Part shown: one piece after another, positions 1-8,200 of the stretch | How the letters are laid out: each line of letters opens with the position of its first letter | How positions within the stretch are numbered: position 1 is the stretch's first letter | Assembly: GCA_031282935.1 (NCBI GenBank) | Contig: JAITCS010000037.1 | Span: forward strand, 1-12,671 | DNA: 12,671 nucleotides | Direction of reading: 5' to 3' | DNA from: Cellulomonadaceae bacterium | Lineage (GTDB): Bacteria; Actinomycetota; Actinomycetes; Actinomycetales; Cellulomonadaceae | Position numbers and translations under genes: made by a program | Notes under the pieces: model-generated | What the model saw: the letters and a program-made list of their open reading frames with translations, nothing else | The model's database searches: none | What the model was told of the DNA's origin: nothing

Positions 1-73
1 CTTACCACGAGCGGGTACGGAGTGTCGCAAACCGGCGCAGGCGGACGGGCGGGTTCTGGGGTAGAAATAACCT

Positions 74-1450
74 ATGGACAATGTCGTCGCCCCCGATTAC
101 GGCCCCATGCTCGAAGCCAGCCGCACCTACTTTGAGAGCGGAAAGACTAGGACTTTCGCAGCAAGGCAGGCAGATTTGGCGCGGTTGGCGCAGTGGATTA
201 GGGCTAATTCCAATGATATTTGCGCGGCTTTACAGGCAGACCTTCACAAAGCTCCTTTTGAAAGTTGGGCCTCTGAGATTGGGATTGTGCTTGATGAAAT
301 TAGGTACAACCAAAAACATTTAGCCAAATGGATGAAACCGGCACATGTTCACACGGGAATTAAAGTTGCCCCAGCGCAAGGTGTAGTTTATCCAGAACCT
401 TTTGGTGTGGTGCTGATTATGGCTCCGTGGAATTACCCCTTTATGCTTACTATTGACCCGTTAGTGGCAGCGTTGGCCGCCGGAAATTGTGCTATTCTAA
501 AACCTTCCAATTACTCCCCCAATACTGCCGATTTGATTGCCAGAATGTGCAAAGAGGTGTTCGATCCCGGTCACGTTAACGTGGTTTTGGGTGATAGAGT
601 GCATAACGCCGCCCTTTTGGATCAACGTTTCGATTTGATTTTCTTTACCGGTTCCACCACGGTTGGGCAGGTGGTGTTGGAGGCTGCGGCCAAGCACGTA
701 ACTCCAGTTATTTTGGAGTTGGGCGGTAAAAGCCCTGCCATTGTGGACGAAACTGCAGATATTAGTTTAGCGGCTAAACGAATTGTGTGGGGTAAGTTCC
801 TCAACGCAGGCCAGACCTGTGTCGCCCCAGATTATGTGTTAGCGCACCAAGAAATTGTTGACGATCTAGTGTCCGAAATGAAGAATTGGGTGCGCCGCTT
901 TTACGGGGCTAACGCCTTGAACCACCCCGAGTATCCGCACATCATTAACGATAAATCCTATGAACGGGTAATGGGATTGATTGATCCCGATAAAGTGGTT
1001 ATCGGCGGAAAAGGCGACCCCGAAACCAGAGCTATCGAACCCACCATAATGACTAACGTTACCCTGAATGACCCTGTGATGGGCGAGGAAATATTCGGCC
1101 CCGTGCTACCGGTGTTGACTTTCACGGAGCGCAATAAATTGGTGAAAACCCTTAATGCCATGCCGCACCCGCTCGCCGCCTATTTCTTCACCAACAGCAA
1201 AGAAGCTGAGAATTATTACATTTCGAGGCTGAAATTCGGTGGTGGAGCCATAAATGATGTGGTGGTTCATGTGGCAACTGAGCTGCCATTCGGCGGAATT
1301 GGCTATTCGGGTTTGGGTAATTACCACGGCAAAGCCGGATTCGACACCTTTACCCACTACAAATCGGTGCTCCATCGCAACCGGGTTGACGTGCCGCTGC
1401 GCTACCCACCGTACGCGAAATGGAAGTTGGCCGTAATAAAGCGCCTTTAG
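74..1450 (+). CDS. Aldehyde dehydrogenase, class 3 type, NAD(P)-dependent
   Basis: This 458-residue protein probably oxidises aldehydes to carboxylic acids in the cytosol using NAD(P)+. The full set of family landmarks is visible: PWN with Asn120 (oxyanion hole), ILKPSNYSP with Lys143 (cofactor binding), FFTGST at 190-195 (Rossmann turn), LELGGKSP with Glu215 (general base), and NAGQTC with the catalytic Cys249. The C-terminal stretch with FGGIGYSGLGNYHGKAGF is typical of the short class-3 ALDH branch, and the length (about 455-500 in that branch) indicates an intact enzyme. The physiological aldehyde cannot be told from sequence. The ATG at 74 has no good Shine-Dalgarno in front of it. A second Met at residue 12, just before the first conserved helix, is an alternative start. 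The next gene is on the same strand, 168 bp away, and looks separately transcribed. Confidence 0.93.
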   Translation: MDNVVAPDYGPMLEASRTYFESGKTRTFAARQADLARLAQWIRANSNDICAALQADLHKAPFESWASEIGIVLDEIRYNQKHLAKWMKPAHVHTGIKVAPAQGVVYPEPFGVVLIMAPWNYPFMLTIDPLVAALAAGNCAILKPSNYSPNTADLIARMCKEVFDPGHVNVVLGDRVHNAALLDQRFDLIFFTGSTTVGQVVLEAAAKHVTPVILELGGKSPAIVDETADISLAAKRIVWGKFLNAGQTCVAPDYVLAHQEIVDDLVSEMKNWVRRFYGANALNHPEYPHIINDKSYERVMGLIDPDKVVIGGKGDPETRAIEPTIMTNVTLNDPVMGEEIFGPVLPVLTFTERNKLVKTLNAMPHPLAAYFFTNSKEAENYYISRLKFGGGAINDVVVHVATELPFGGIGYSGLGNYHGKAGFDTFTHYKSVLHRNRVDVPLRYPPYAKWKLAVIKRL

Positions 1451-1584
1451 CGTCAGGCTCTATGGGTAGGCTCTAGTAGGTAGCTTTGGCAAAGGGCTTT
1501 CGCAATTGGCTTTAGCACTAGGAAATGGGACATCAGTCACCCCAAAAACACGAGTGAAAATCGAACCTGCCGCCAATGGCAGAT

Positions 1585-1592
1585 GCTAAACT
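1585..1592 (+). promoter_or_regulatory. Possible extended -10 promoter element
   Basis: The gap 1451-1618 holds no gene. Near its end TGCTAAACT (from 1584-1585) resembles an extended -10 box (TGn-TANNNT), about 27 bp before the phosphatase start codon, so it would give a short leader. No convincing -35 hexamer is seen at 16-18 bp upstream. This is a weak call from pattern alone. Confidence 0.22.
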
Positions 1593-1608
1593 GCCGCTAA
1601 CACTAAGT

Positions 1609-1615
1609 GAGGGAG
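1609..1615 (+). promoter_or_regulatory. Ribosome binding site that decides the phosphatase start
   Basis: GAGGGAG lies 3 nt before the ATG at 1619, with the GAGG core about 6 nt away. A GTG at 1607 opens the same frame four codons earlier, but it overlaps this purine run and has no Shine-Dalgarno of its own. The ATG at 1619 is therefore the likely start. Confidence 0.6.
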
Positions 1616-1618
1616 AAA

Positions 1619-2356
1619 ATGGTGCGGGAGTTTATAGATTTCGCTCAGGTGTTCAACTTTCGTGATTGCGGCGGCTTTGAGACTAATGACAACCACCACA
1701 TTGCGCACCGAAAACTCTATCGGTCGGATAACTTAGCCGCCCTCACCGATGCTGATGTTACCAAATATCAAGAATTAGGTATTCGCACCATCATAGATTT
1801 ACGGCCTGCACCGGAGATCGAAGATTGGGGTGGGCCAGCGCCGAAATGGGCTGCCGAGAACTGGATAAACTCGGCGTTACGAAATCCGGCCTGGTTGGAT
1901 GAGGATTATTCCCCAGAAGCTGGGCACGTTTCTTATTTGGTAGCCCGATATCGGGAATTGCTCGCGGCTTCCGGGGCGGAATTGGTGGCAACGATTCGCG
2001 CTATCGCTAATCCGTCGGCGGCGCCGGTGGTGGTGCATTGTTTGGGTGGGCGAGATCGCACGGGCATTGTTATCGCGTTTATTTTGGATTTGTTGGGCGT
2101 GCCCGATCAAGATATTCTCAGCGACTATCAAATGACAGAGCAGGCCCACGCTCGAAGGCAGGCGTGGCTGATCGCAGCCGACCCGGATTACATCAATACT
2201 GACCCAGATTATGTCACCAAAACGCCCTCAGATGTGATCGAAACCGTGCTTGATGGTGTGCGCGCGGAGTACGGTTCCGTGCTTGGATATCTGAAAAACT
2301 CCGGGTTCACTGACGAGGATCTGGCGCAACTAAAGCGCACCTACTTGGAATCCTAG
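1619..2356 (+). CDS. Protein tyrosine/serine phosphatase family protein (CX5R)
   Basis: This 245-residue protein (249 if the GTG at 1607 is used) belongs to the bacterial tyrosine-phosphatase-like family (Pfam Y_phosphatase3 type, inferred from motifs). The N-terminal FNFRDCGGF and the LYRSDNL segment are family hallmarks. The P-loop is HCLGGRDRTG, a CX5R signature with nucleophile Cys141, and its DRTG form is typical of this family and of some lipid phosphatases. IIDLRP at about 58-63 is the usual strand before the active-site region. No signal peptide or membrane helix is present, so it is cytosolic. It may remove phosphate from phosphotyrosine/serine or from a phospholipid or nucleotide; the substrate is unknown. 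The stop is 13 bp before the glycerophosphodiester phosphodiesterase gene, which suggests co-transcription and perhaps a shared role in phosphate-ester turnover. Confidence 0.88.
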   Translation: MVREFIDFAQVFNFRDCGGFETNDNHHIAHRKLYRSDNLAALTDADVTKYQELGIRTIIDLRPAPEIEDWGGPAPKWAAENWINSALRNPAWLDEDYSPEAGHVSYLVARYRELLAASGAELVATIRAIANPSAAPVVVHCLGGRDRTGIVIAFILDLLGVPDQDILSDYQMTEQAHARRQAWLIAADPDYINTDPDYVTKTPSDVIETVLDGVRAEYGSVLGYLKNSGFTDEDLAQLKRTYLES

Positions 2357-2369
2357 CTAGAATTACAAT

Positions 2370-3125
2370 ATGCTGATAATCGCGCACCGGGGAAACAAGA
2401 ACGTAGCGCCCGAAAACACGCTGCCCGCATTTGAGGCGGCGGCTCGGGCGGGCGCCCACATGATCGAAACGGACATTTACCCGTGCAAAACCGGCGAAAT
2501 CGTGATCATTCATGATGAAGATGTCAGCCACTCCACAAATGGCAACGGCAAGATAACCCAATTATCCTTTACTGAAATAAACCAGTTGGACGCTGGTGGG
2601 AACTTCTCCCCCGCCTATCAAGGCACAAAAATCCCCACTTTGGAACAACTCATTGAGTTCTTCCAAAGATACCCAAAACTGGAATTGTTGCTTGAATTTA
2701 AAGGCATTTGGTCTGATCAAGATGCCCAACGGGTGGCAACCGCGCTGAACAATGCAAACCTAAGGGACAGGGTTATTGTCGAATCATTTGAGGCCGAAAC
2801 CGTAAAAGCGTTACAAATAGTTGCCCCTGAGTTTCGGCGTGGGCTGCTGATTGAACATGCTTCAATTGCGCAAGTGAACAATGTGTATGGTGATCCAATC
2901 CAGGCGTGCCACAAATTGGGCGCAATGTGCCTAAACCCGTCCATGGAACTAATCACTGAGAACCCGGAACTGGTTACCCAGGCGCATGAGGCCGGACTGC
3001 AAGTGCTCGCCTGGACGGGCAATCAGCCTGCCCAGTGGGTGCAACTGCTCGACCTTGGCGCCGAGGGCATTTGCACGGATCGCCCGGAGTTTCTAGCGGG
3101 TTGGCTGGCAGGGCGCGCCGCTTAG
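2370..3125 (+). CDS. Glycerophosphodiester phosphodiesterase
   Basis: This 251-residue protein would hydrolyse glycerophosphodiesters, such as deacylated phospholipids, to sn-glycerol 3-phosphate and an alcohol. It has the standard GDPD TIM-barrel motifs in order: AHRG with His6 and Arg7, APENT with Glu15, IETDIY with metal ligands Glu33 and Asp35, IIHDED with the second catalytic His48, LLLEFKG with Glu109 and Lys111, and the C-terminal pair LAWTGN and GICTDRPEFL. The length matches the compact cytosolic bacterial form (about 240-260). There is no signal peptide, so it acts inside the cell. Only a weak Shine-Dalgarno precedes the ATG. The short 13-bp gap from the phosphatase stop suggests the two genes share a transcript. 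Confidence 0.93.
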   Translation: MLIIAHRGNKNVAPENTLPAFEAAARAGAHMIETDIYPCKTGEIVIIHDEDVSHSTNGNGKITQLSFTEINQLDAGGNFSPAYQGTKIPTLEQLIEFFQRYPKLELLLEFKGIWSDQDAQRVATALNNANLRDRVIVESFEAETVKALQIVAPEFRRGLLIEHASIAQVNNVYGDPIQACHKLGAMCLNPSMELITENPELVTQAHEAGLQVLAWTGNQPAQWVQLLDLGAEGICTDRPEFLAGWLAGRAA

Positions 3126-3146
3126 TTTGCAAGTTGAACCGCAAAG

Positions 3147-3215
3147 CTGGCAGGTAGCGCCGCCCAGTAGTCTGATGGACGCCGGTTTCACGTGAAACAT
3201 GGGCGCACCTGCCAG
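3147..3215. repeat. Inverted repeat enclosing parS in the galE leader
   Basis: CTGGCAGGT at 3147-3155 is the exact reverse complement of ACCTGCCAG at 3207-3215. Allowing a bulged A at 3156, the match extends through GCGCC (3157-3161) against GGCGC (3202-3206), giving 14 paired bases per arm around a loop of about 40 nt. The parS palindrome lies inside the loop. The right arm runs into the galE Shine-Dalgarno, so in RNA this stem could mask the ribosome binding site. That effect is inference. Confidence 0.55.
3185..3198. promoter_or_regulatory. parS: parS centromere site (ParB binding)
   Basis: GTTTCACGTGAAAC is a perfect 14-bp palindrome and is identical to the core of the bacterial chromosomal parS consensus (TGTTTCACGTGAAACA in Bacillus; the same 14-mer in Streptomyces). 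The flanking bases are G on the left and A on the right, so 15 of the 16 consensus positions agree. ParB dimers load here and spread as CTP-dependent clamps, and ParA then moves the origin region during segregation. The site sits 26 bp before the galE start, in the gap 3126-3224. A chance match to this 14-mer is unlikely in a window of this size. Confidence 0.85.
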
Positions 3216-3217
3216 GA
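3214..3217 (+). promoter_or_regulatory. Ribosome binding site that decides the galE start
   Basis: AGGA is 7 nt before the ATG at 3225, whose product begins MRVLVTGGAGYIGS exactly as GalE proteins do. An in-frame GTG at 3192 lies inside the parS palindrome, has no ribosome binding site, and would add eleven residues that do not look like GalE. Confidence 0.7.
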
Positions 3218-3224
3218 TGAACCT

Positions 3225-4322
3225 ATGCGGGTTTTGGTCACAGGCGGCGCGGGTTACATCGGTTCGCACACGGTTTTGGCGTTGCTAGAGGCGGGTCGCG
3301 AGGTAGGCCGCGAGGTAGCTCACGCGGATGGCCAAAAAACGGGCCAGACCGAGCGCCAAGCAGCGGAGCCGCACGAAATAACTATCGTGGATTCTTTCGT
3401 CAACTCCAGCCCAGCCGTGCTCGCCAGGTTAGCCGAGTTATCGGGCTGCGAAATTAAGTTCCACGAATTTGACCTCACCGATTATCAAAAGACCCTAGAA
3501 TTGTTCCAAGCGGAGCCTTTCGATGCGGTTATCCATTTTGCGGGCCTAAAAGCGGTTGGCGAATCTGTTGAGAAACCCGACCTGTATTATCATAATAATA
3601 TTGCCAGCGCGTTATCTGTCATAAATGCGATGCTGAAAACTGGTGTCAACAAATTGGTGTTCTCTTCCTCCGCTACGGTTTATGGTGAGCATACCCCAGT
3701 GCCTTACAAAGAGGATTCCGGGTATCATTTGGAAGCCACTAATCCTTACGGCCAAACCAAAGTTATCATTGAGCGGATTCTCAACGATGCCGCTAACGCA
3801 AATCCGGGCTGGAAAGTGGCTTTGTTGCGGTATTTCAATCCGGTCGGCGCGCACGAATCTGGGCATATCGGCGAGGATCCGTTGGGTATTCCCAACAACT
3901 TGATGCCGTATGTGGCCCAGGTGGCGACTGGTCGGCGCGAACAGTTGACCGTGCATGGCGATGATTACGACACCAAAGATGGCACCGGCGAGCGCGACTA
4001 CCTGCATGTTTCCGATTTAGCGCAGGGGCATGTCAAGGCGCTCGACCACTTGGAACACCAGCAAGAGCCAGCGCGGGCGTACAATTTGGGCACCGGGCAG
4101 GCCACCTCGGTGCTTGAAATGGTGGAGGCGTTCCGGCGGGCTTCCGGCCAGGCTATTCCGTTTACGGTTGGCCCCCGCCGCGCTGGCGACTTGGCCACCG
4201 CCTATGCTGACCCAACCCGCGCTGCCACCGAACTCGGCTGGCGCGCCGAAAAGACCGTGGACGAAATGTGCGCCGACACCTGGCGCTGGCAATCCCAAAA
4301 CCCCAAAGGCTACACCCCTTAG
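3225..4322 (+). CDS. galE: UDP-glucose 4-epimerase
   Basis: GalE interconverts UDP-glucose and UDP-galactose using tightly bound NAD+. It serves galactose use (Leloir pathway) and supplies UDP-galactose for cell-surface glycans. The 365-residue product shows the NAD-binding GGAGYIGS at 7-14, HFAGLKAVGES at 104-114, FSSSATVYG at 146-154, and the short-chain-dehydrogenase pair Tyr175/Lys179 in NPYGQTK. It also has the YFNPVGAH and GERDYLHVSDLA segments typical of GalE. In E. coli the active-site pair is Tyr149/Lys153, so this protein carries about 26 extra residues before it. They sit at roughly 25-50, between the first helix and second strand of the Rossmann fold, and are polar and low in hydrophobics. 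The catalytic core is otherwise complete, so activity is expected. The leader holds a parS site and an inverted repeat. Confidence 0.95.
   Translation: MRVLVTGGAGYIGSHTVLALLEAGREVGREVAHADGQKTGQTERQAAEPHEITIVDSFVNSSPAVLARLAELSGCEIKFHEFDLTDYQKTLELFQAEPFDAVIHFAGLKAVGESVEKPDLYYHNNIASALSVINAMLKTGVNKLVFSSSATVYGEHTPVPYKEDSGYHLEATNPYGQTKVIIERILNDAANANPGWKVALLRYFNPVGAHESGHIGEDPLGIPNNLMPYVAQVATGRREQLTVHGDDYDTKDGTGERDYLHVSDLAQGHVKALDHLEHQQEPARAYNLGTGQATSVLEMVEAFRRASGQAIPFTVGPRRAGDLATAYADPTRAATELGWRAEKTVDEMCADTWRWQSQNPKGYTP
3297..3320 (+). repeat. 12-bp tandem duplication in galE
   Basis: CGCGAGGTAG occurs at 3297-3306 and again at 3309-3318, a 12-bp period that encodes the duplicated Gly-Arg-Glu-Val. 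It marks the start of the extra segment of GalE (about 3297-3374) and keeps the reading frame. Confidence 0.75.
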
Positions 4323-4351
4323 TTCACAATAAGTGCCAAGATTTCTAAGGG

Positions 4352-5061
4352 TTATTTAGGCTCCTGTTTGTCACTGGAGCACCAGCTTACGTAGTTTCTT
4401 ACTATGGGGGATAAATAATTTTGGTTATCTTTGCTGAGAACCCAGTTTTGAAATTCCGTTAGGTCGGAATACTCAATTCGCAGAATATTATCCGCGCGGA
4501 ATAACCGGGCTATCTGAACTTTCCTACCATCGGATAAGATAGGTTTCCCATTACGAGTAACTGTTCCACCCGTGGTCACGAGCCAAGTCTCTTTATACGC
4601 CCCATCCTGAATATCTTTCTCATAAGTTTCAATTGGAATACGTGTTTTGCCATTTTTCGCCTGCAAGCCAATCGTGCCACCATCAAGCTTATCTAGCATT
4701 ACAAATTCGTAACCTGGGGTGGAGATCTTGTTCGTGGAAGGCAAGGGCCAATAACCGTACTTATCGAATAAGTATGCGGCAAAGGAGTCTTCCAGCCCGC
4801 TGGGGCCAAGCAATCCGAATACCGCAGACTGGTTCAAGGTTGGCGCTTTGCCACCGTATAGCGCATCGGAAATCTGGAGGATATTGGCATCGTTAATCCG
4901 TTGAAAAGTACCCTGTCTTCTAATTGTGACGGTGGATCAGGGTTATTGAGGTAATCCGTTATAGCCTGACCCCATGGACATGAAACAACGTCGCTTTGGA
5001 TATCCGTTTGCCTGGCCGGAGCAAATTCCCGACTGCGATTCACAAACCACACATCAACCAT
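4352..5061 (-). pseudogene. Frameshifted gene, possible PD-(D/E)XK nuclease-like protein
   Basis: Two overlapping minus-strand frames, 5061-4834 and one ending at 4352, look like halves of a single gene. The first begins with an ATG at 5061 behind a strong AGGAGG. The second has no matching start signal, but upstream of its first ATG it reads on sensibly (QRINDANILQISDALYGG). Adding one base to the run of four A's at 4904-4907 (+ strand) joins ...LEDRVLF directly to QRINDAN and gives exactly 236 codons plus stop. In the joined protein, Glu91 (GLEDSFAAYL), Glu119 (GYEFVMLD) and Gln134-Ala-Lys136 (GLQAKNG) are spaced like the core of PD-(D/E)XK nuclease folds. That assignment is tentative, and I do not recognise a named family. 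The gene is AT-richer than its neighbours, suggesting transfer. A sequencing error or programmed slippage are alternatives to true decay. Confidence 0.6.
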
Positions 5062-5069
5062 GAGCTACT

Positions 5070-5075
5070 CCTCCT
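5070..5075 (-). promoter_or_regulatory. Strong ribosome binding site of the frameshifted gene
   Basis: On the minus strand AGGAGG lies 8 nt before the ATG at 5061. This near-perfect Shine-Dalgarno supports 5061 as the true start and shows that the gene's initiation region is intact despite the downstream frameshift. Confidence 0.7.
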
Positions 5076-5168
5076 AGTAATCTGTTATGAACTCGTAGAC
5101 GCACCCAACAATAGTGAATATCGGATCGTGAAAGTAGGTTGTGCGAGTTCAGATGTTTAGCGTTGCTT

Positions 5169-5196
5169 CCTCTTGGGGGTGAATACCCAATAGAGG
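5169..5196. other. Secondary hairpin downstream of the operon terminator
   Basis: CCTC plus TTGGG pairs with CCCAA and GAGG around a short loop, with two unpaired bases on one side. It lies between the terminator at 5214-5237 and the start of the frameshifted gene. It may be a second termination hairpin or a leader structure. Nothing else is recognised in the 192-bp gap 5062-5253. Confidence 0.3.
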
Positions 5197-5213
5197 CATC
5201 AAGAGCCCAAAGA

Positions 5214-5237
5214 GGGCGGGAGCTTTTGCTCCCGCCC
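5214..5237 (-). terminator. Intrinsic terminator of the surface operon
   Basis: GGGCGGGAGC (5214-5223) and GCTCCCGCCC (5228-5237) form a perfect 10-bp, GC-rich stem with a 4-nt loop. It begins 17 nt after the stop codon of the RCC1 gene. On the minus strand it is followed by TCTTT and then mixed sequence, so the U-tract is weak, as is common in GC-rich actinobacteria. It marks the end of the three-gene operon. Confidence 0.8.
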
Positions 5238-5253
5238 CACTTACTCTATTTGG

Positions 5254-8200
5254 TTAGCCGCCTTGACCCCAGGGGGCTGGCACGTGGTTCACTGACCACC
5301 AGTACGCGGACTGATTTGGGAACAGCGCGAACGGCGGCGCCCCACCAGCCGCAAACTGGGTACCCGGCACCAGATTCACCATACCCTCGGCAAGTGACCC
5401 GTCAGCCCCGGTGAACCAGAACATGTCGGAAACGGTGATACCAGACAACGGCAGCCTGCCAGTGTTGGTTACGGTGTAGCGCCAGATGATCTGCGAGGGG
5501 TCACCCACAAACTCCTCGCCTGCCGGGATGGGCACCAAACCGGTCTGCTGGGTAGCCACTGCCGACTCCAAAACCCCTGGCGCAACAAGACCTGCCGCGT
5601 TTAGTTGGGAGCCGCTCAGCGCCCGCCCACGATTGTTCAAGCACCGCACCTGCACCCCGGTGGTATCGCCGTAATAGGTGAAGGACACTTCCCGCGAGGC
5701 TGGCACTGGCCGGAGTTGCCCAGTTCGCATGTTGCCGGAGAACAATGCCACTTGAAAACACTGCGGCGGGATTGCACTAGCCGTGATGGTGTTGAACGGC
5801 ACCAGGCGCGGGGCAATGATGGCCGCCCCAGCATAGTCGGCCTGAGCAATGTCCATGATGTCGAGCGCAGAGAAAGCGGTCTGGGATGCAAACCCAATGG
5901 CCGGCACTGCTGCAACGTTCGAAGTGATCTGCGCCGGAATTGAACGGGTAGCGGCGGCGTTGGTGCCGTGGCCGGTGCGGTTATCGCCGCCTTGGCCCCA
6001 GCTCCAAACCTGACCAGTAGCAGTTCGTACCATCACGTTATCTCGATAGCCAGTGGTGGCGGAAATCTGGACAATCGTTTCCGCAGCCAACGCGGCCGGA
6101 GTGCTCACCCGGCGCGGGTCATCGTGCCAAGCGTCGCGAGCCGCATTCGTATTAGCAACTCCAGTTGCAGTGACTGCGGCGGCGTTGGACAAGTTGGCGC
6201 CGTTAGGAATTCCCATAAATACGGCAATCTGCTGAACTGTGGGTCGTTCACCCGTGTAGCCCCGGCCCAAAACTCCACCAGTATTGCGGCCCCAGCTCCA
6301 CAGGGATCCGTCACTCACAAGCGCAAACACATATTCAGGCGCAGCCGAGATTGCAAGAATCTCGTGCCCATCCAGGTCGATGTTGACTCGGCCCCAGGTG
6401 TTGATGCCAGGCCCAATGCCACCCGTGCGCTGGTTGGCCGGTACGGAGCTATTGCCCCTAAAACCGCGCCCCAACTGGCCTCTGTCATTGCGCCCTCGGC
6501 CCCAAAGCGAACCGTCAGTGCCCTGGATAAACACGACGTCGGCCTTCGCGATCACTTTGTGAACCCCGATGTCTGAGCCTGCGGCACTACCGTGAACAAA
6601 GCCAGGGGGCAGGTTCACGAGTACCGGCGTGAGATTGTAATTGGTGTTGGACGTACCGAGGCCCAAACCGCCGCCCCAGTTGCGGCCCCACTGCCACATG
6701 TTTCCGTTGGAATCCAGCGCAAACACGAACCAGTTACCGTTGATCACGTCCACGATTTGAGTGCCCGCAGGGAACTGAACGCGGCGCGCGTGGCTGACCT
6801 GTCCGTTGCTTCCGTTACCACTGGAAGTGTTTCGTACGCCAACTCCGTGTTGGCCAGCGTAGTTGTCGCCGAAAGCCCACACAGTGCCGTCATCGGCTAA
6901 CACCCAACTGGTGCGCCAGCCTGCCCGCACCTGCACTGCCCGACGGTTGCCCCAGGTTTCCCCGGACGCAGTGGCGTGGTTCCAGTCGGCCCCGAACGGC
7001 ACGCGCACTGGGGTGTTGCGGGTAAAGTTGCTGTTTCCGGCGAAGCTCTGGCGCCACGGATTGGTGCTCGGGCGGTTCGTTGAGTGGGCGTTGGACAGCG
7101 TAGAGTTCCACTGGTTGTCGCCCCAAACCCAAACTGAGCCGTCAGAAAGTAAGGCCACAAAGTGCCTATTTCCGGAGGCGATTTGGGTGACGTAGGCGTG
7201 GGGATCCACATTGGGTTGGTTGCGGAAGTCGAAATTCAGCACCGTGGTGCTTTGGGTATTAATCGAACCCCGTTGGACGTGCCCCCAAGTGACGATGTGG
7301 TTCATAGCCACCGGAGGTAGGTCGAGGAACGCTTCCTTTTCAATGGTGATGCCAAGGGCGCCCTCCACTACGGCTGCCACGTTGCCAAACTGCTTATCTA
7401 GCGTGTGGGTGGTGCGGCTCGGGTCTCCGATGGCGGCTGTGGCGGTAACGTCACGGCTGAGATAACCACGGGTGCTAAACTCCCAATCGGTAGCCGTCAC
7501 TGTTCCATTGAGAGTGATAGCCTGTCCAGCGGCTAACTCGGGAATAATGTGCGGGACGCCATTTGCGACGGTCACCACAATGTTTCGCAGCAGAATGTTG
7601 CCATCGTTGCGCACAACGATTTGGTAGGCAACGGTACGGAAATCGGGATCGGCGGTCATAAACTCCTGGCGATCACCATTCGCGCCCATCACATAGCTCG
7701 TGATTTCGGCGTTGAGCTTAACCGTGCCCGCCACTATGGCAAACGCGAAGTTGGAGCCAGCGGCGATATCTATAACATTCGCGGCGCGCATGTCGTTTTG
7801 TTGCAAACCTTGGGGCGTAGCAACTTGCCCCGAGGTTGTGTTGTTACCTAAGCGGCTAAGGGTTTGATTGCCCCAAGCGAAGCCTAAGCCACTATTCGCC
7901 ACGGCATAGACAGATTCGGCGCCAGCGGCGATGTTGACAACGAAAGCATTGGCCAGGGCATGACGAACCTGCGTCGGGTTATTAGCCAAGAAGTTCACCC
8001 GCTGCAGCGCGGCAATGCCAAGTGCGGAGTTCCAAGGCGGCAAATTCGTACCAGCGGGTAGGGTACCGTCACTAACCCAGGTTGTTAGAGCAGCGTTAGC
8101 GGGGAAAGTGCCTGCGACTCCAGAGCCGGGTTGCGCCGGAGTACCTGTGGTAAAGCCGTCAAGCCCACGGGTACCGAAGTTGTTACCTCCGAGACTCCAA

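Noticed and set aside
1..73. Tail of an upstream gene
   Set aside because: One frame is open from the edge to a TAG at 62-64, but twenty codons of unremarkable sequence are too little to support a gene.
1607..1618. GTG start adding four residues to the phosphatase
   Set aside because: The GTG overlaps the Shine-Dalgarno and lacks its own, while the ATG at 1619 is well placed.
3192..3224. GTG start adding eleven residues to GalE
   Set aside because: It falls inside the parS palindrome, has no ribosome binding site, and the added residues do not resemble GalE.
5089..5150. GAACTCG / CGAGTTC inverted repeat before the frameshifted gene
   Set aside because: The arms are 7 bp with a gap of about 48 bp. 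It does not match a LexA box or other operator I know, and chance is a fair explanation.
5139..5414. Plus-strand open frame of 91 codons across the terminator
   Set aside because: It runs through the terminator hairpin and antisense into the RCC1 gene, with no ribosome binding site or recognisable protein features.
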